DNA of 64,000 nt. Source: Chrysemys picta bellii (taxonomy: Eukaryota; Chordata; Testudines; Emydidae). The stretch spans positions 115,585,434 through 115,649,433 of the forward strand of contig NC_088795.1 in NCBI RefSeq assembly GCF_011386835.1, read 5' to 3'. Below are positions 36,063-48,052 of the stretch, piece after piece. A model generated the notes under the pieces. The model was given only the letters and a program-made list of their open reading frames with translations, ran no database searches and was not told the origin of the DNA. Both the position numbers and the translations under genes were made by a program. Numbering within the stretch: position 1 is the stretch's first letter; each line of letters begins with the position of its first letter.

Positions 36063-36927
36063 AAATTAGGAAAGACTAAGTAGGACTGTCTGCACTGGTT
36101 TTCATTTGGAAGGGTTGATTCCTACGTTTTATCACAATATAGTTTTCGCATCAAAGAATGAGACTTGTACCGAGTTCCAATCCTTCAACACATTTGGGAA
36201 AACACTTCTAATACCAGTTTTAAAGTCTCCTAGCATCCATAGAATTCTGGAATATTGTGTTTTTACTAGCGGCTGGGAATGGACTTAATTATAAAATGCA
36301 AAGATCTTTACAGGGCTCTATAGATGTCACTTTCCTCAATAGATATTGTGCTTTTTTATGATAATTAAACTCTTAATAAACAAAAGGCAACATGAGTTTC
36401 TCCTTTAAATATTACATTTTAAGTGGATGTAAAGGAAAGAAATATCAGCTACACATACCTTGCCAGTGTATTTTATCACTTAAAGCAGATAACTCAACAA
36501 ATACTGATTACAAGCATTTTAGCTAGCTACTCACTAATACCCAAATTAATTCCTTAATCCCCGCAGAGCTTTCACCAAGGTTGCCAGTAGGAAAGTAGCA
36601 GAAGGACTTGGGATACTTGATAAAACACAGGGTATGGCTCTATTCTGTGTTTGATCATTGTAACAGGTATACTGACTCTGGAGATTCAACCAGGAACTTT
36701 CTGAGGCCAGAAATACCCCACCTCTCTTTAATGACAACACTGACAAATGTAGGGGTAAAAAGGAAGTAACCAGCAGAGGTTAACTGGGCACAGCTTATCT
36801 CCTTTTCTGAATATCCGATGTGAAAAGATGGTGGTGGTGGCTGGCACAGGAGCAACACAAATGGATCCTGATCTCTTAATAAAAGGAGCTGTTCTCCTAA
36901 GGAGGAAGGTTTTAGAGTGAGGCCTGG

Positions 36928-37195
36928 GAGATGAGTCTGCAGTGTGGTCTAGTGGACAGGCTGCTGGCCCGAGACTTAGGAGATCTGGCTGGCTCCTATT
37001 TCTAGCTCAACCACTAACATAGACATGCCATATGAACTTGGGCAAGTCACTTGCCCTCTCATCCTTTGTCTATATTGTCTATTAGGATTGTAAACTCTTC
37101 AGAGTAGTGACTATGTTTGTACACTATCTAGCACAATGGGATCCCATTCTGGATTAGGGCCTCAGTGCTACCAAAATACAAATAAATAATAATTC
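36928..37195 (+). repeat. CORE/MIR-like SINE with LINE-type tail
   Basis: It has a tRNA-like head ('gtggtctagtggacaggctg'), then the CORE-like 'cttgggcaagtcacttgccc'. The tail 'ggattgtaaactcttcagag' ... 'gtacactatctagcacaatg' ends in 'aataaataataatt'. Such tails are shared with LINE2-type elements. Two similar tails occur at 52091-52235 and 8340-8435. Confidence 0.65.
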
Positions 37196-38261
37196 CAACC
37201 TTGTCCTAGGGCTTTATTTTTACATGTCAAAAACCAAAGCACACTGGTGTTACATTCAAAGTGTGCTCAGGCATAAACTATAGATCTGTTGTGTTTATAT
37301 TGAAAGGAAAAATAGGAAAATATACTAATCAAAGGAAATAGGGAACATCAAATGAAATTGAAAGTCAAAGAAATAAATCTGTTAAAATAAAAACATTTTC
37401 TCACAATACTTAACCTGTGGAACTCATTGTCACTAACAAAAATAATTTCATAAACCCAGCAGAAGAACAGAGCAAAAAAAAAATTTTTTCCCCTCACACA
37501 GAACTCCATATCAATACTACCCTGTATTTCAGCCTTCGGGAAACTCTAAAGCAGCCAGGCAGACATTATCCTTCCCTGAAATCTGAACATTCTTTAGTAT
37601 GCTCATACTGCATTGCCCTAGCAGTATTGGAAATAAAGGCAGCCCATTTGAAAGTACACTGTCGCTATCCTAGCTAGATTGTGATTCATTTCCTAATTAC
37701 TCTGAGGTGGGGCATGTGGTAGTACAGTGTGTCCTTCAATAGGCAAAACATTGCTTTTCTTAATTTTTTTCCCTCTTAGGCAGACAGATCCAAATCTACT
37801 TAGTAATTCATAGATGTTCCATTCTAAGAAACTTCTCAATTTGCAGGAAACATTGATTTTTAACAAGCTTTTTGAAAATGGAGTCATAATAAGCTTTCTG
37901 ATATGGTCAGGGAAAAGCAACCATCTAAAAGTAAAAGCAGATGAGATTAACTAAAGAAGGGTTATTTGCTGTTGCTATTCCTTCCCCCCCCCCCCCCCAC
38001 TCTTCATCAGACTGCACATTTCAAAACTCTGGGCTGCCAGTCCAGGACATCTGTTAATTTTAATAATTAATCACTGTTGGGTTCCTGACACTATTAATTA
38101 AGGGTCAGTAGAAGTTTTTGTTACAAATGCTACTTTCCAAGACTTCACAAGTGTCATCATGAATTGACAGAAACTCGGTGTATACATTATCAGTTCAAGG
38201 GCATTGTGTCTTTTCATAAAAGAACTGGAGCTGAATTAGATTTGTTTTAGTATAGCTGACT
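37196..38261. other. Unassigned sequence
   Basis: No gene or defined repeat. A C homopolymer tract lies at about 37983-37999. Confidence 0.45.
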
Positions 38262-39965
38262 CACAGACTTTAAGGCCAGAAGGGACCATCACGATCATCT
38301 AGTCTGGCCTCCTGCACATTGCAGGCCTCAGAACCTCACTCACCCAACTCCTATAATAGACCCATAACCTCTGACTGAGTTACCGAGGTCTCACATAATG
38401 ATTTAAAGACTTCAAATTACAGAGAATCCACCATTAATTCTAGGTTAAACCTGCAAGTGACCCATGCTCCATGCTGCAGAGGAAGATGGAAAAAAACCCC
38501 AGGGTCTCTGCCAATCTGACCTGGAGGGAAATTCCTTCCCAATCCCAAATATGGTGGTCAGTTAGACCAATGGTTCTCAAACTTTTTTACTGGTGACCCC
38601 TTTCACATAGCAAGCCTCTGAGTGTGACTCCCTTTATAAACTAAAAACATTTTTTTATATATTTAACACCATTATAAATGCTGGAGGCAAAACGGGGTTT
38701 GGGGTGGAAGCTGACAACTTGTGACTCCCCATGTAATAACCTTGCAGCCCCCTGAGGAGTCCCAACCCCCAGTCTGAGAACCTCTGAGTTAGACCCTGAT
38801 CATGTTGGTAAGACCCAACAGCCAGACACCTGGGAAAGAGTTCTCTGTAGTAACTCATAGCCCTGCCCATCTAGTGTCCCATCAGTGGCTCTTGGGATAT
38901 TTGTTACTAGCAGTCACAGATCGGCTACATGCCATTGTAGGCAGTCACATTCCATCCATCCCCATAAACTTATCAAGCTCAGTCTTGAAGCCAGTTAGAT
39001 TTTTTTGCCCCCACTGCTCCCCTTGAAAGGCTGTTCCAGAACTTTACTCCTCTGATGGTTAGAAACTTTCATATAATTTCAAGCCTAAACTTGTTGATGG
39101 TCAGTTTTATATCCCTTTGTTCTTGTGTCCACATTGGCGCTTAACTTAAATAACTCATCTCCTTCTCTGGTATTTATCCCTCGGAGGTATTAGAGACAGC
39201 AATCATATCTGTCCTCAGCTTTCTTTTGGTTAGGCTAAACAAGTCAAGCCCTTTGAGTCTCCTCTCATACGATAAGTTTTCCAGTCCTCAGATCATCCTA
39301 GTAGCCATTCTCTGCACCTGGTCCAGTTTGACTTATCTTTCTTAAACAAGGGAGACCAGAATTAAACACAGTATTCCAGAGGAGGTCTCAACAGTGCCGT
39401 TTTAATAGTACTAACACTTCCCTGTCTCTACTGAAAATACCTTGCTTGATGCACCCTAGGATTGCATTAGTCTTTTATTTTATTTTATTTTATTTTTGCA
39501 TCACATTGGTGGTTCATAGTGGTTCATCCTGTGATCGATATGCCCAGGTCTTTCTCCTCCTCTCACTTGCAACTGACAAGTCTCCATCTTATAGCAAAAA
39601 TTCTTGTTGTTAGTCCCTAAGTGCATGACCTTGCAATTTGCACTATTAAATTTCATTCTATTTCTATTACTCCAGTGTTTAAGGTTGTCCAGATCTTCTT
39701 CTATGATTTTCAGGTCCTCCTCTGTATTGGCAATACCTCCCAACTTTGTGTCTTCCAGAAATTTTATTAGCACACGCCCACTTTTTGTGTCAAGGTCAGT
39801 AATAAAAATGTTAAATAAGATTGGTCCCAAGACTGATCCCTGAGGAACTCCACTTGTAACCCCCCTTGAGCCTGACAGTTCACCTTTCAGTATGACCCAG
39901 TGTAGTCTCCCCTTTAACCAGTTCCTTATCTACCTTTCATTTCTCATATTAATCCCCATACCGAT
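38262..39965 (-). mobile_element. CR1 LINE, reversed, carrying a hAT insertion
   Basis: The 3' UTR (plus strand 'gactttaaggccagaaggga') lies at the left end, and coding sequence lies to the right on the minus strand. The frame 39830-39501 reads MGPILFNIFITDLDTKSG, then LEDTKLGG, then RMKFNSANCKVMHLG. These are the CR1 reverse-transcriptase PLLFN block, the catalytic box and the region after it. The catalytic box reads LED where F-DD is usual, so the enzyme is dead. A 219-bp hAT element interrupts the 3' part at 38568-38786. A (TATTT)n tract lies at about 39471-39496. Confidence 0.87.
38568..38786. mobile_element. 219-bp hAT MITE in CR1, exact 8-bp duplication
   Basis: The ends caatggttctcaaact and, inverted, cagaggttctcagact are hAT-type. 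The exact 8-bp duplication agttagac flanks it (38560-38567, 38787-38794). Removing the element and one copy restores a continuous CR1 3' UTR. The terminus 'tggttctcaaact' recurs in the fragment at 53327. Confidence 0.92.
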
Positions 39966-41419
39966 AGGCGGCGCGTGAGTCTTTGCTTTGGAGAGGCTAC
40001 GGAGCACCAGAAACTCCTGAGAAGTTGCGGGGGGAGCACTCTGAATTGAAAGTATCTATTATAGGCTTTTCTGCCATGGCTCCACCTCCATTATAATTGC
40101 ACTAAACATGGACTGGCCAGGAACAATGTTAAATAAATTTGTATTCAGTAGGGACAAAACAAACATGCTGTCCTTGCAGCAACGTATGAGCCTTCTTGTG
40201 AAGACACAGGTAACCCTGTCCACCTATTAGACTTCAGCAGCTTATATGTTTTGATTTGTAGGATTCAGGAAATATACAGGAGCTTGCTTCTCCCAATAGC
40301 TTTTTCTGCCTTTTTTGTTTTTCATGGAAAGGGTGTCCTAAGGCCTAGACCTGCACAATAAGTACAAATTAAATATATACATCCTGTAGCCATTATCTCA
40401 TTAGCTAGACTCAGAGACAAGTCTCAGATGTGATGTTCCTTGAGACTGATGGAGTCTGGAACCAATGTGTCAGTTTGGCCTGAGCTTTAAAGTTTGGTTC
40501 TGCATCCAAACTTTCCTAGTATTTTGGGGTTGTAGATCCAGGTTTCTCTTTTGGGCCCATATCCAATTACAAGCAGATGGCTTGATCCTTCACCATTGAA
40601 GTCCGTAGAAGTTTTGCTATTGACTTCATTAGAAGCACTATCAAGCACTACTGCATTACTTATCTATCTGTTCTGTTTCCCATAAACAGAGATGAAGAAA
40701 CTGAAAAGGGCCACTGGGTTTTTTAGAGTCTTTTTTTTTTTTAAGAAAAAAAAGTACACAAAGTTTGTATAAAAGCTATTAACAGAAATATGTTTTCACA
40801 TTAAAAAAGTTAGTGAAAACATTTTTCTTTCCTGTATTTAAGCAATGCCTTACAGAGCCAAAGCCTGCTCACCACACTGTTGGAATCAATATTATATTCA
40901 CTCTGTTTCACAGCTAATACTAACTCGTTTCACTTTAAAGGGCTGTCATGGCTGAGGTGGGTTTGAGGATGAGTTCTCATTACCTAGAAAATGTCTCACC
41001 AGACCGATGCATACATAGCCTCTGACAATTAAACTACTACCACTTGCCTTCTGGTGGCAGATTAGAGGTGTTCTTAACTGAAGGTGTGGTTATGAATGGC
41101 AGGGTGTCTGGCATCTTATAAACAGAATGCTCCAGGCAGGGGGGCTTGTCAGCCATGGTAGGCAGTCCAATTAGTTGAAGGAAACTCTGATTTCGAACCA
41201 AGAATGTCAGGGCGGGCCAGTTGTTAAACTTTGTGCCAATCACACATGCTGTATGGGTCTTTGTCTTCAGGGAGTATAGCAGTACAGTGCTAGGGCATTC
41301 CTCAGAAGTGATACACAACCACTTTCCCTGATGGCTGTTGTAAATGGGCAAAGGCTACCACATTCTGGGTGCATATGGCTAAAGAAGCAAGCCTAAAAAC
41401 TACCTCTGGCTTCCCTGAA
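39966..41419. other. Unassigned sequence
   Basis: No gene recognised. The 104-aa minus frame at 41351-41037 matches no domain I know. Positions 40555-40680 resemble part of the 'cattgaagtcc' palindromic repeat class. Confidence 0.45.
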
Positions 41420-43975
41420 TGTGGAAACAATTAACAGGAAACTAAGAACACACTGAAGAGAAGGAGAGCGGACGTCCAAAGGAAGAGTGACTGACTAATG
41501 AAAGTTAGACTAGAACTGAGAAGAGACAAAATATTTAATGTTCTATGTGGATATGTGCCGCAGGCTAGCTATATGACAGAGGAGAAGGAGGAATTCCAGA
41601 TAGTGCTAGACCAAGTGATAAGTGAAATACTGCAAGCTGAGTGCCTGACTATGGAGCAACTGTCAGTGGACATGTGGGAGAACATAGCAAGGGCTATGAT
41701 GATTCTCATGGAAGATGAGGCTTTGGAACCAGAAATGAAGCTGATGATATCTTAGACTTAGCCAGAGTGCATGGCCTGATTGTTGCCAATGCATACTTTG
41801 TGAAGAGGGAGGAGCACTTAATTGCATACAAAGACCAGGGCCAATAGATCTCAAATTGATTACTTTCTGACCAGAAGAGATCTAAAAACTGTGAGGAACC
41901 ATAAATTGTTTCCAGGATAGCGGATTGCATGTAATGGACTTCTGGGTGAAAAGGCTAGTGGGGGACAAAACTTGAAGTGTGGCACAAATGATAAAGTGGG
42001 GCAGGCTTGTGGATAGGAACGTTAGTCTGAGATTTAAGGATGATGTTCTATGGAAGTTGGGCAACAACTAAACCAACCATGATGACACCAGTGAGGCTTG
42101 CGGGGAAATATTCAGTCTTATTACAGAAAAAGCACCAGCTGTCTGAGGCCAAATGAAAGGAGGGAAATTTCATGGCGAGGAGATGTAGTAGTGGTCCAAA
42201 GATGTGCAGGAGGCAGTAAAGAAGGAGGACCAAAGGTTTAAGTAATGGCAAAAAGTAAGAATTGTGGAAAGTTATGAGAAATACAAGCTGGTAAAGACAG
42301 GCAAAAAATGGTTGTGAAAGCCTTATATGCAGGACTACTGATGAAGGAAAGGGAAAAAGGAATATAAAGATTAGCCAAGATCGGGCAAAGAAGCACTGAA
42401 GACTTGTGAGACGTGAAGTGTGTCAAAAATGAAAACAGAAGAATACTGGTGGAAGATAGCAAAAATTGTTAGGAGATGGCAATGGTTTTGTGAGAAATTG
42501 CTCAATGAAGAGAATCCAAGAAAACTGTTGAGGGAAATATGCTCAAGCAACAAGATCACAAGATCTATCACCATGGTGGAGATTCAGACAGCACTAAGGA
42601 TGGTGAAGTGTGAGGAGGTCTTGGGACCAGACAGTGTACTGATTAAGGCACATGACCACGAGGAAGAGGTGAGGGTGACAAACGTCTTCCACTTTTAATC
42701 CTCTGAACTGGAAAAATGCTCACTGAGTGGAGGAAGAGTACATTGGTCCCTATTTTCAAGTATAAAGGGGATTGCAAGAATGTAGTTTTGAATTACTTAC
42801 CCATCAAGTTAATGAATCACACAGTGGAAAGATTGAAAAGAATTATCAAGGAAAGACTGTGAGGAACTGGACCACCAAGTAAGCAATAACCAATTTGAAT
42901 TTATGCCAGGAATATCAACAATGGATGCAGTGTTTGCAACATGAATATTGCAGGAGAAGCATAGGGAGAAACCCAAAGAATTGCATTTAGTGTTTGTGAA
43001 CTCAGAGAAGGCTTATGAAAGAATTCCTAGAGAACGGATATGGTGGTGTCTGCAGTCACATAATCAGCCAAAGACGTATGTTCAGACAGTCATGGACATG
43101 TACGAAGGTTGCACAATGATAATGAGAAGCAGCTTCAGCTAGAGTGAGCCATTCATTAGGATGGTAGGTTTACATCAAAGATCATTCTTAAGTCCATTCC
43201 TTTTTCTGATTGTAAAAGACACCTTCATGCAGGGGATTAGGGGAGAGGCTCCAGGGAGCATGCTTTTCACCAATTATATTATGCTTTGTCATGAAGATAC
43301 ACACAAATTGGAAAGAGATCTAGAACAATGGAGGGCTCCATTAAAAGAAAATGGTTTATGAATCAGCCAACAAATGACAGAACATATGTGGATGCTTCAC
43401 AGAGAGGGATAAAGAGAAGCCAGTAAAACTAGATGGTATCGAGATAAAGTCTGTGCAACAATTTAAATTCCTCGATTGAGTGATGATGGGGATGTGGATG
43501 TTAGGAGTCTCATGGGGAGCAGTTGGTGCAAATGGAGGGAGTTCTCCGAGATAAGCATATGCCAAATAAACTAAAGAGCCAAGTGTACAAAACCATGATT
43601 AGGCCAGGCATGATGTATGGGTCAGAAATGAGAGTGCTCAGATGGATGCTGACTAAGAGCTGATAGGCTAGGCAGTGACATGGGATGAGCCATGATGAAA
43701 GGAGCCCCCATCATGGAAAAGCTGAGGGAATATCGACTGAGATGGTTGAGTCATGTGAGACAATAAGATGTGGGTCAGAGAGTACACAATCTAATGGTCA
43801 CGGGACAAAGACCATGCACAAGACCCAGAAAAAGGTGTTTCAAGACACTGAAGGAGGACATGAAGAAGGTCAGTATCAGATTGGAAAACACTTTACAGGA
43901 ATGCTTGGAGATGAAAAACAAGAGTTGCTGACACTAACTAGCTGGACAAAGCAAAAACGAATAAGATGACTAACT
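41420..43975 (+). pseudogene. RTE-type LINE polyprotein remnant
   Basis: RTE LINEs encode an endonuclease and reverse transcriptase in one long frame. Blocks in order: the endonuclease part KIFNVLCGYVPQASYMTEEK (from 41528); RRWQWFCEKLLNEENPRKLL (from about 42472); HLVFVNSEKAYERIPRERIW (42978-43037), the diverged 'FIDLEKAYDRVPRE' block; VQTVMDMYEGCTMIMRSS; GLHQRSFLSPFLFLI (43167-43211); and a final 'MVGSEMRVLRWML'-type region with REYRLRWLSHVR (from about 43726). The catalytic FADD motif is changed to FTNY (about 43266-43277), so it is inactive. Frames change often. Predicted genes named 'craniofacial development protein 2-like' commonly arise from such elements. Confidence 0.8.
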
Positions 43976-45567
43976 AGTGTCACTTGTTTTTTTAGTCATA
44001 AAATGTACTTTTCTATGAAATGTAAAGGGTGCAAACATTCCCAAATCAGGTTTTGTTTGAGTTCAGATTGCAGCCATGAATGCAGAAAAATTTACTCAAA
44101 TTTTGCTTGTGTCCATAAATTCTCTACAGAAGTTTTTAAAGAACTTTTACATCTCTCTCGATATCCATCAACTTCAGCACAAAGAGCAGCTAGATATATT
44201 TCTAGTTGAGCTTGCTTTGTTCAGAGAGGTTATGTAGAGTAAGTCATCTGGTGACTTAATTTCCATGACAAACTAAGCCAATCCCTAGTAATTAGAAGTG
44301 TCAACCAGGCTGAACAGAAGTCATTTAACACCTGGCTCTTCACAAGGAGATGCTGTGGTGTGTTAGATGAATTCTCTGATCCAGCTGGGAAAAAACTCTG
44401 TCTGAATCTGACAAACATTGTCTAGAAGTGTACATTACCCTGGTCTAAGCCCTCTCCACCCTGCCCCACACAGTTTATAAACAATTATCTTATTTAGTGT
44501 TTAAGATGGCAATTTACTACAATATAACAAGGGGAATTTTGTTGCACTGACAATGGCCTGTAGCCCCATTTCTGAGTCAAACAATCTCTGAAAAAGTCCA
44601 AGGCAATGCTACCCGCCCCCAGAAAAAGTTTCCCTGAACAGTCACAACAGGGTAAATTGTTTTAGAGAACATGGCTTGAAATCACACGTATATTGGACCA
44701 AAGGTAACGATTGCAGAATGCTAATCAGACTGGAATTGTTTGAGTTCTCTCTTCATGGCATATCAATACAATGCCCCAGATTCCTCTTCAAGTTCAGACC
44801 TACATAGCTAGTTTCAAAATTGCTCTTTCTTCAACCATAGTTTGAATCACTACTGTAACTTTCAATTGAAGTTCATCTGCCTTGTAATCAGAAATCCATT
44901 CAATAAATTTAAAAATGTGTATGTAGTGCAGACTAGGTTAGTATCCCTTAATACTTTGTGAGCCCTTTTGTCTTCTATATTGCAGAAGTCGTCACAGGAA
45001 CCTTGTCAGAACACCTCCAGGTGTAGCCCGTGGAGTTAATTGGCCTCTCTAGCCACCTTACCCCCTGTACAGTCCTGTGTGGGATGGACACCCCATCACA
45101 GTTCTTGAGATTTCCCCTCTCTACTAGTAATAGTCTGGTTATATTACATCTGGTCCTGCACACCATTTTTTCCTCTATCTAGTTTCCTATTCATTATGAA
45201 ATCAGAAATAAAGATTCAACATATGAACCAAGCTTGAGTGCATTTACTGGTCAACTGATTAATTGCCCATGTTGAGTATTTTGGTTATTTGCAGACTGTG
45301 ACAAACATGAGATTTAAATATACAATTTATACCGTACTTTGAGGCTGACTGATTATTTTATTTTTTGTTATATTTCCACGGCTGTTTGAACATATATCAT
45401 ATACTTTATCCTAGACTTTCCACAAAATATACTAACCTATTCAGTAGCTGAAAATGACTGTATTTGATATCAAGAGGGCTGGTAGATTCTGTTGCTGATA
45501 CTGTGGAGATGGGGGGAAGCTTACTATGCAATTGGGGGGGGGGGGTATTGTCTTAAATTTGGGGTGT
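43976..45567. other. Unassigned, possible old repeats
   Basis: No domain recognised. Positions 44980-45150 read like a diverged repeat ('gtcacaggaaccttgtcaga', 'agtcctgtgtgggatggaca'), but I could not assign it. A G tract lies at about 45535-45547. Confidence 0.4.
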
Positions 45568-46475
45568 GGGATGATCATAGAATTGTGGGATTGGATGGGA
45601 CCTCAGGAGGTCATCTAGTTCAGTCCCCTGCACTCATGGCAGGACTAAGTATTATCTAGACCATCCCTGACAGGTGTTTGTCGTACCTGCTCTTAAAAAT
45701 CAACAATGATGGAGTTTCCACAACTTCCTAGGCAATTTATTCCAGTGCTTTAACTACCCTGACAGGAAATTTTTCCTAATGTCCGTCCTAAATCTCCCTT
45801 GCTGCAATTTAAGTCCATTCCTTCTTGTCCTGTCCTCAGAGGTTAAGGAGAACAATTTTTCTCCCTCCTCCTTTTATGTATTTGAAAACTGTTGTTATGT
45901 CCTCTCTCAGTCTTCCCGTCTCCAAACTAAACAAACCCCATTTTTTCAATCTTCTCTCATAGGTCATGTTTTCTAGACCTTTAATCATTTTTATTGCTCG
46001 TCTCCGGAATTTCTCCAATTTGTCCATGTCTTTCCTGAAATGTGGCACCCAGAACTGGACACAATATTCCAGTTAAGGCCTAATTAGCGCAAAATAGAAC
46101 AGAAGAATTACTTCTCCTGCTTTACTCCTGCTAATGCATCCCAGAATGATGTTTGATTTTTTGCAATAGTGTTACACTGTTGACTCATATTTAGCTTGTG
46201 ATACACTATGACCCAAAGATCTCTTTCCACAGTACTCCTTCCTAGGTAGCCATTGCTCATTTTGTATGTGTGCAACTGATTGTTCCTTCCTAAGTGGAGT
46301 ACTTTGCATTTGTCCTTATTGAATTTCATCCTATTTACTTTAGACCATTTCCCCAGTTTGTCCAGATCATTTTGAATTTTAATCCTACGGTATCCTCCAA
46401 AGCACTTGAAACTTCTCCCAGCTTGGTATCATCCACAAACTCTATACATGCACTCTCTATGCCATTATGATGGTG
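45568..46475 (-). mobile_element. CR1 LINE, reversed, ORF2 end and 3' UTR
   Basis: The 3' UTR (plus strand 'catagaattgtgggattgga' and 'cctcaggaggtcatctagtt') is at the left. On the minus strand 46329-46108 read MKFNKDKCKVLHLGRNNQL and 46048-45836 read LEKFRRRAIKMIKGLENM, RLKKWGLFSLETGRLREDI. These are the C-terminal part of the CR1 polyprotein. It differs from the copy at 38262-39965, so it is probably another subfamily. Broken and 5'-truncated. Confidence 0.88.
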
Positions 46476-47284
46476 GGAGCAGGTTCATTAAGGAAATCAG
46501 GAGTAGGTTTTTATGGACAGTTAAATACTCATTGCAGAGATTATTAGGTTCAAGTTGAACCGCATTTTGTTTTGGTTTTTTAATTAGAAAAACAACTGAG
46601 TGCAATTTGGTAGGAACCACATTCTTTTAAATATAAGAAAATGAATAATTTCATAGTCTTGGTATTTGTAATCAACACACTGACATTACTTATATGTGAT
46701 AAGTTCTAAGAACATTTTACTTTATTTTTATTTTCCTTCACTTGTCTGTCAGGCATCTTTTCCCTATCCTGTATTGTTTGTATTTGAAGTTCAATGTTAT
46801 TTAACTATGCAATTGTATGTTAATAGAGGGAGCGGATGTTCTCTGTTTTTTTGCTCATCTGAGGAGTTTGCAAATTTTAAAAATTAAAAGTATTTGCTAC
46901 AGGTGGACCACAATCTGCTCCTCTCTTCCCTAATGTATCTACTCCCAACCATCAAAAATGCCCTATTATTTTTCCTCTCTTGCTGCTATTTTTCTTCATC
47001 ATCTCTTCACGATCTGTATAAGGCACAGAACTTGAGGAATATTAGTGACACATAACAAACAAAAACAATGCATAACAAAATACCTCCTGAGCTGGTTGAA
47101 AATCAGAATGTCCATCCTCTAGAGAATTCTGATTCTTTGAAATTTGTTGGGATGAAAAGTCAAAATATGTCGCTATTTTTTGCACAGAATGGAAAATTCT
47201 GAAAATGTCAATTCAGATATGTCAGAATGTTTCATTTTAATGTTTCTGATACAAACAAAAGGTTTCAAAACTCCCACAAAAACG

Positions 47285-47495
47285 AAGCAACAAAGAGTCC
47301 TGTAGCACCTTATAGACTAACAGATGTATTGGAGCATAAGTTTTCGTGGGTGAATACCCACTTCGTCAGACACATGCCATGGTATTCACCCACGAAAGCT
47401 TATGCTCCAATACATCTGTTAGTCTATAAGGTGCCACAGGACTCTGTTGCTTTTTACAGATCCAGACTAACACAGCTACCCCTCTGATACTTGAC
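47285..47495. mobile_element. Head-to-head Penelope-like repeat pair
   Basis: The left half (47290-47375, minus strand) and right half (about 47376-47490, plus strand) are inverted copies around 'catgccatgg'. They share 'gagcataag', 'acatctgttagtctataagg' and 'tgccacaggactctgttgct'. The left half carries a full hammerhead-like core. The right half starts inside stem II and lacks the CUGANGA box. No reverse transcriptase is present. Confidence 0.6.
47324..47375 (-). ncRNA. Hammerhead-ribozyme-like motif with stem I
   Basis: On the minus strand: AUGUGU (47375-47370), CUGACGA (47369-47363), one extra A, stem II GUGGG/CCCAC with loop UAUUCA, and GAAA (47345-47342). Then come a short stem III with loop UUAU, a U-C cleavage-site dinucleotide (47333-47332), and AUACAU (47329-47324). 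AUGUGU and AUACAU can pair over 6 bp as stem I, 2 nt from the predicted cleavage site. Stem III has one mismatch (A/C), where other copies have G/C. All hammerhead core boxes are present. Activity is untested. Confidence 0.6.
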
Positions 47496-48052
47496 AAGAA
47501 TGAAGGACCATCATAGACCTTATCCACCTTCTATTCCAAGTACAAGGCTCATGTCTTTAAACTGATTTCTGTAACAAACATGCTGTAGCATGTACATTTA
47601 AAAAACCAACCAAACAAAAAGCAAAACACTCCATTGCACACACTGTTCTCTCCTCATGAGAACTGTAGTGCACGTATCTCATGCATTCATATTTCTGTTG
47701 GCCAGTTTACATCTTCCATTATGACCATGGGACTTGTATGATGAACCACAGCTGTTCAGACAAAGAGGAAAGCCTGGTATATGATGGGAGATGTAGTCCA
47801 GTCATGGAAACCAGACCACAGAGGAGAATAGGGGTCTGAGGCACTGCATCATTTCAGGTGGAAACATTTTGATTCAACAAACCAAAATATTTCAGTTTGG
47901 GTAAATCAGACCCAAAACAAAATATTTCATTTCAGTTTTTTCAATGGAAATTCAAACAATTTCCACAAAATCAGAAATTTCCCACAAAAAAATCAGAAAC
48001 TACATTTTTAATCAACAAACATGTTGACAGAAAATTCCCAACCAGCTCTATG

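Larger units (their letters stand above)
47092..48052. repeat. Palindromic AT-rich repeat with an insertion
   Basis: The left end 'gagctggttgaaaatcagaa' faces the right end 'aaaattcccaaccagctc'. The inner parts are rich in 'aaaatttc' and 'caacaaac' motifs. The Penelope-like unit at 47285-47495 and unassigned sequence at 47500-47850 lie between the arms. The class is uncertain. Confidence 0.5.

Noticed and set aside
39604..39843. Plus-strand frame of 79 codons
   Set aside because: It is antisense to the CR1 reverse-transcriptase remnant, which explains its open length.
47290..47490. Inverted repeat considered as a microRNA-type hairpin
   Set aside because: The arms match other Penelope-like copies in the window, so the hairpin is explained by two head-to-head repeats.
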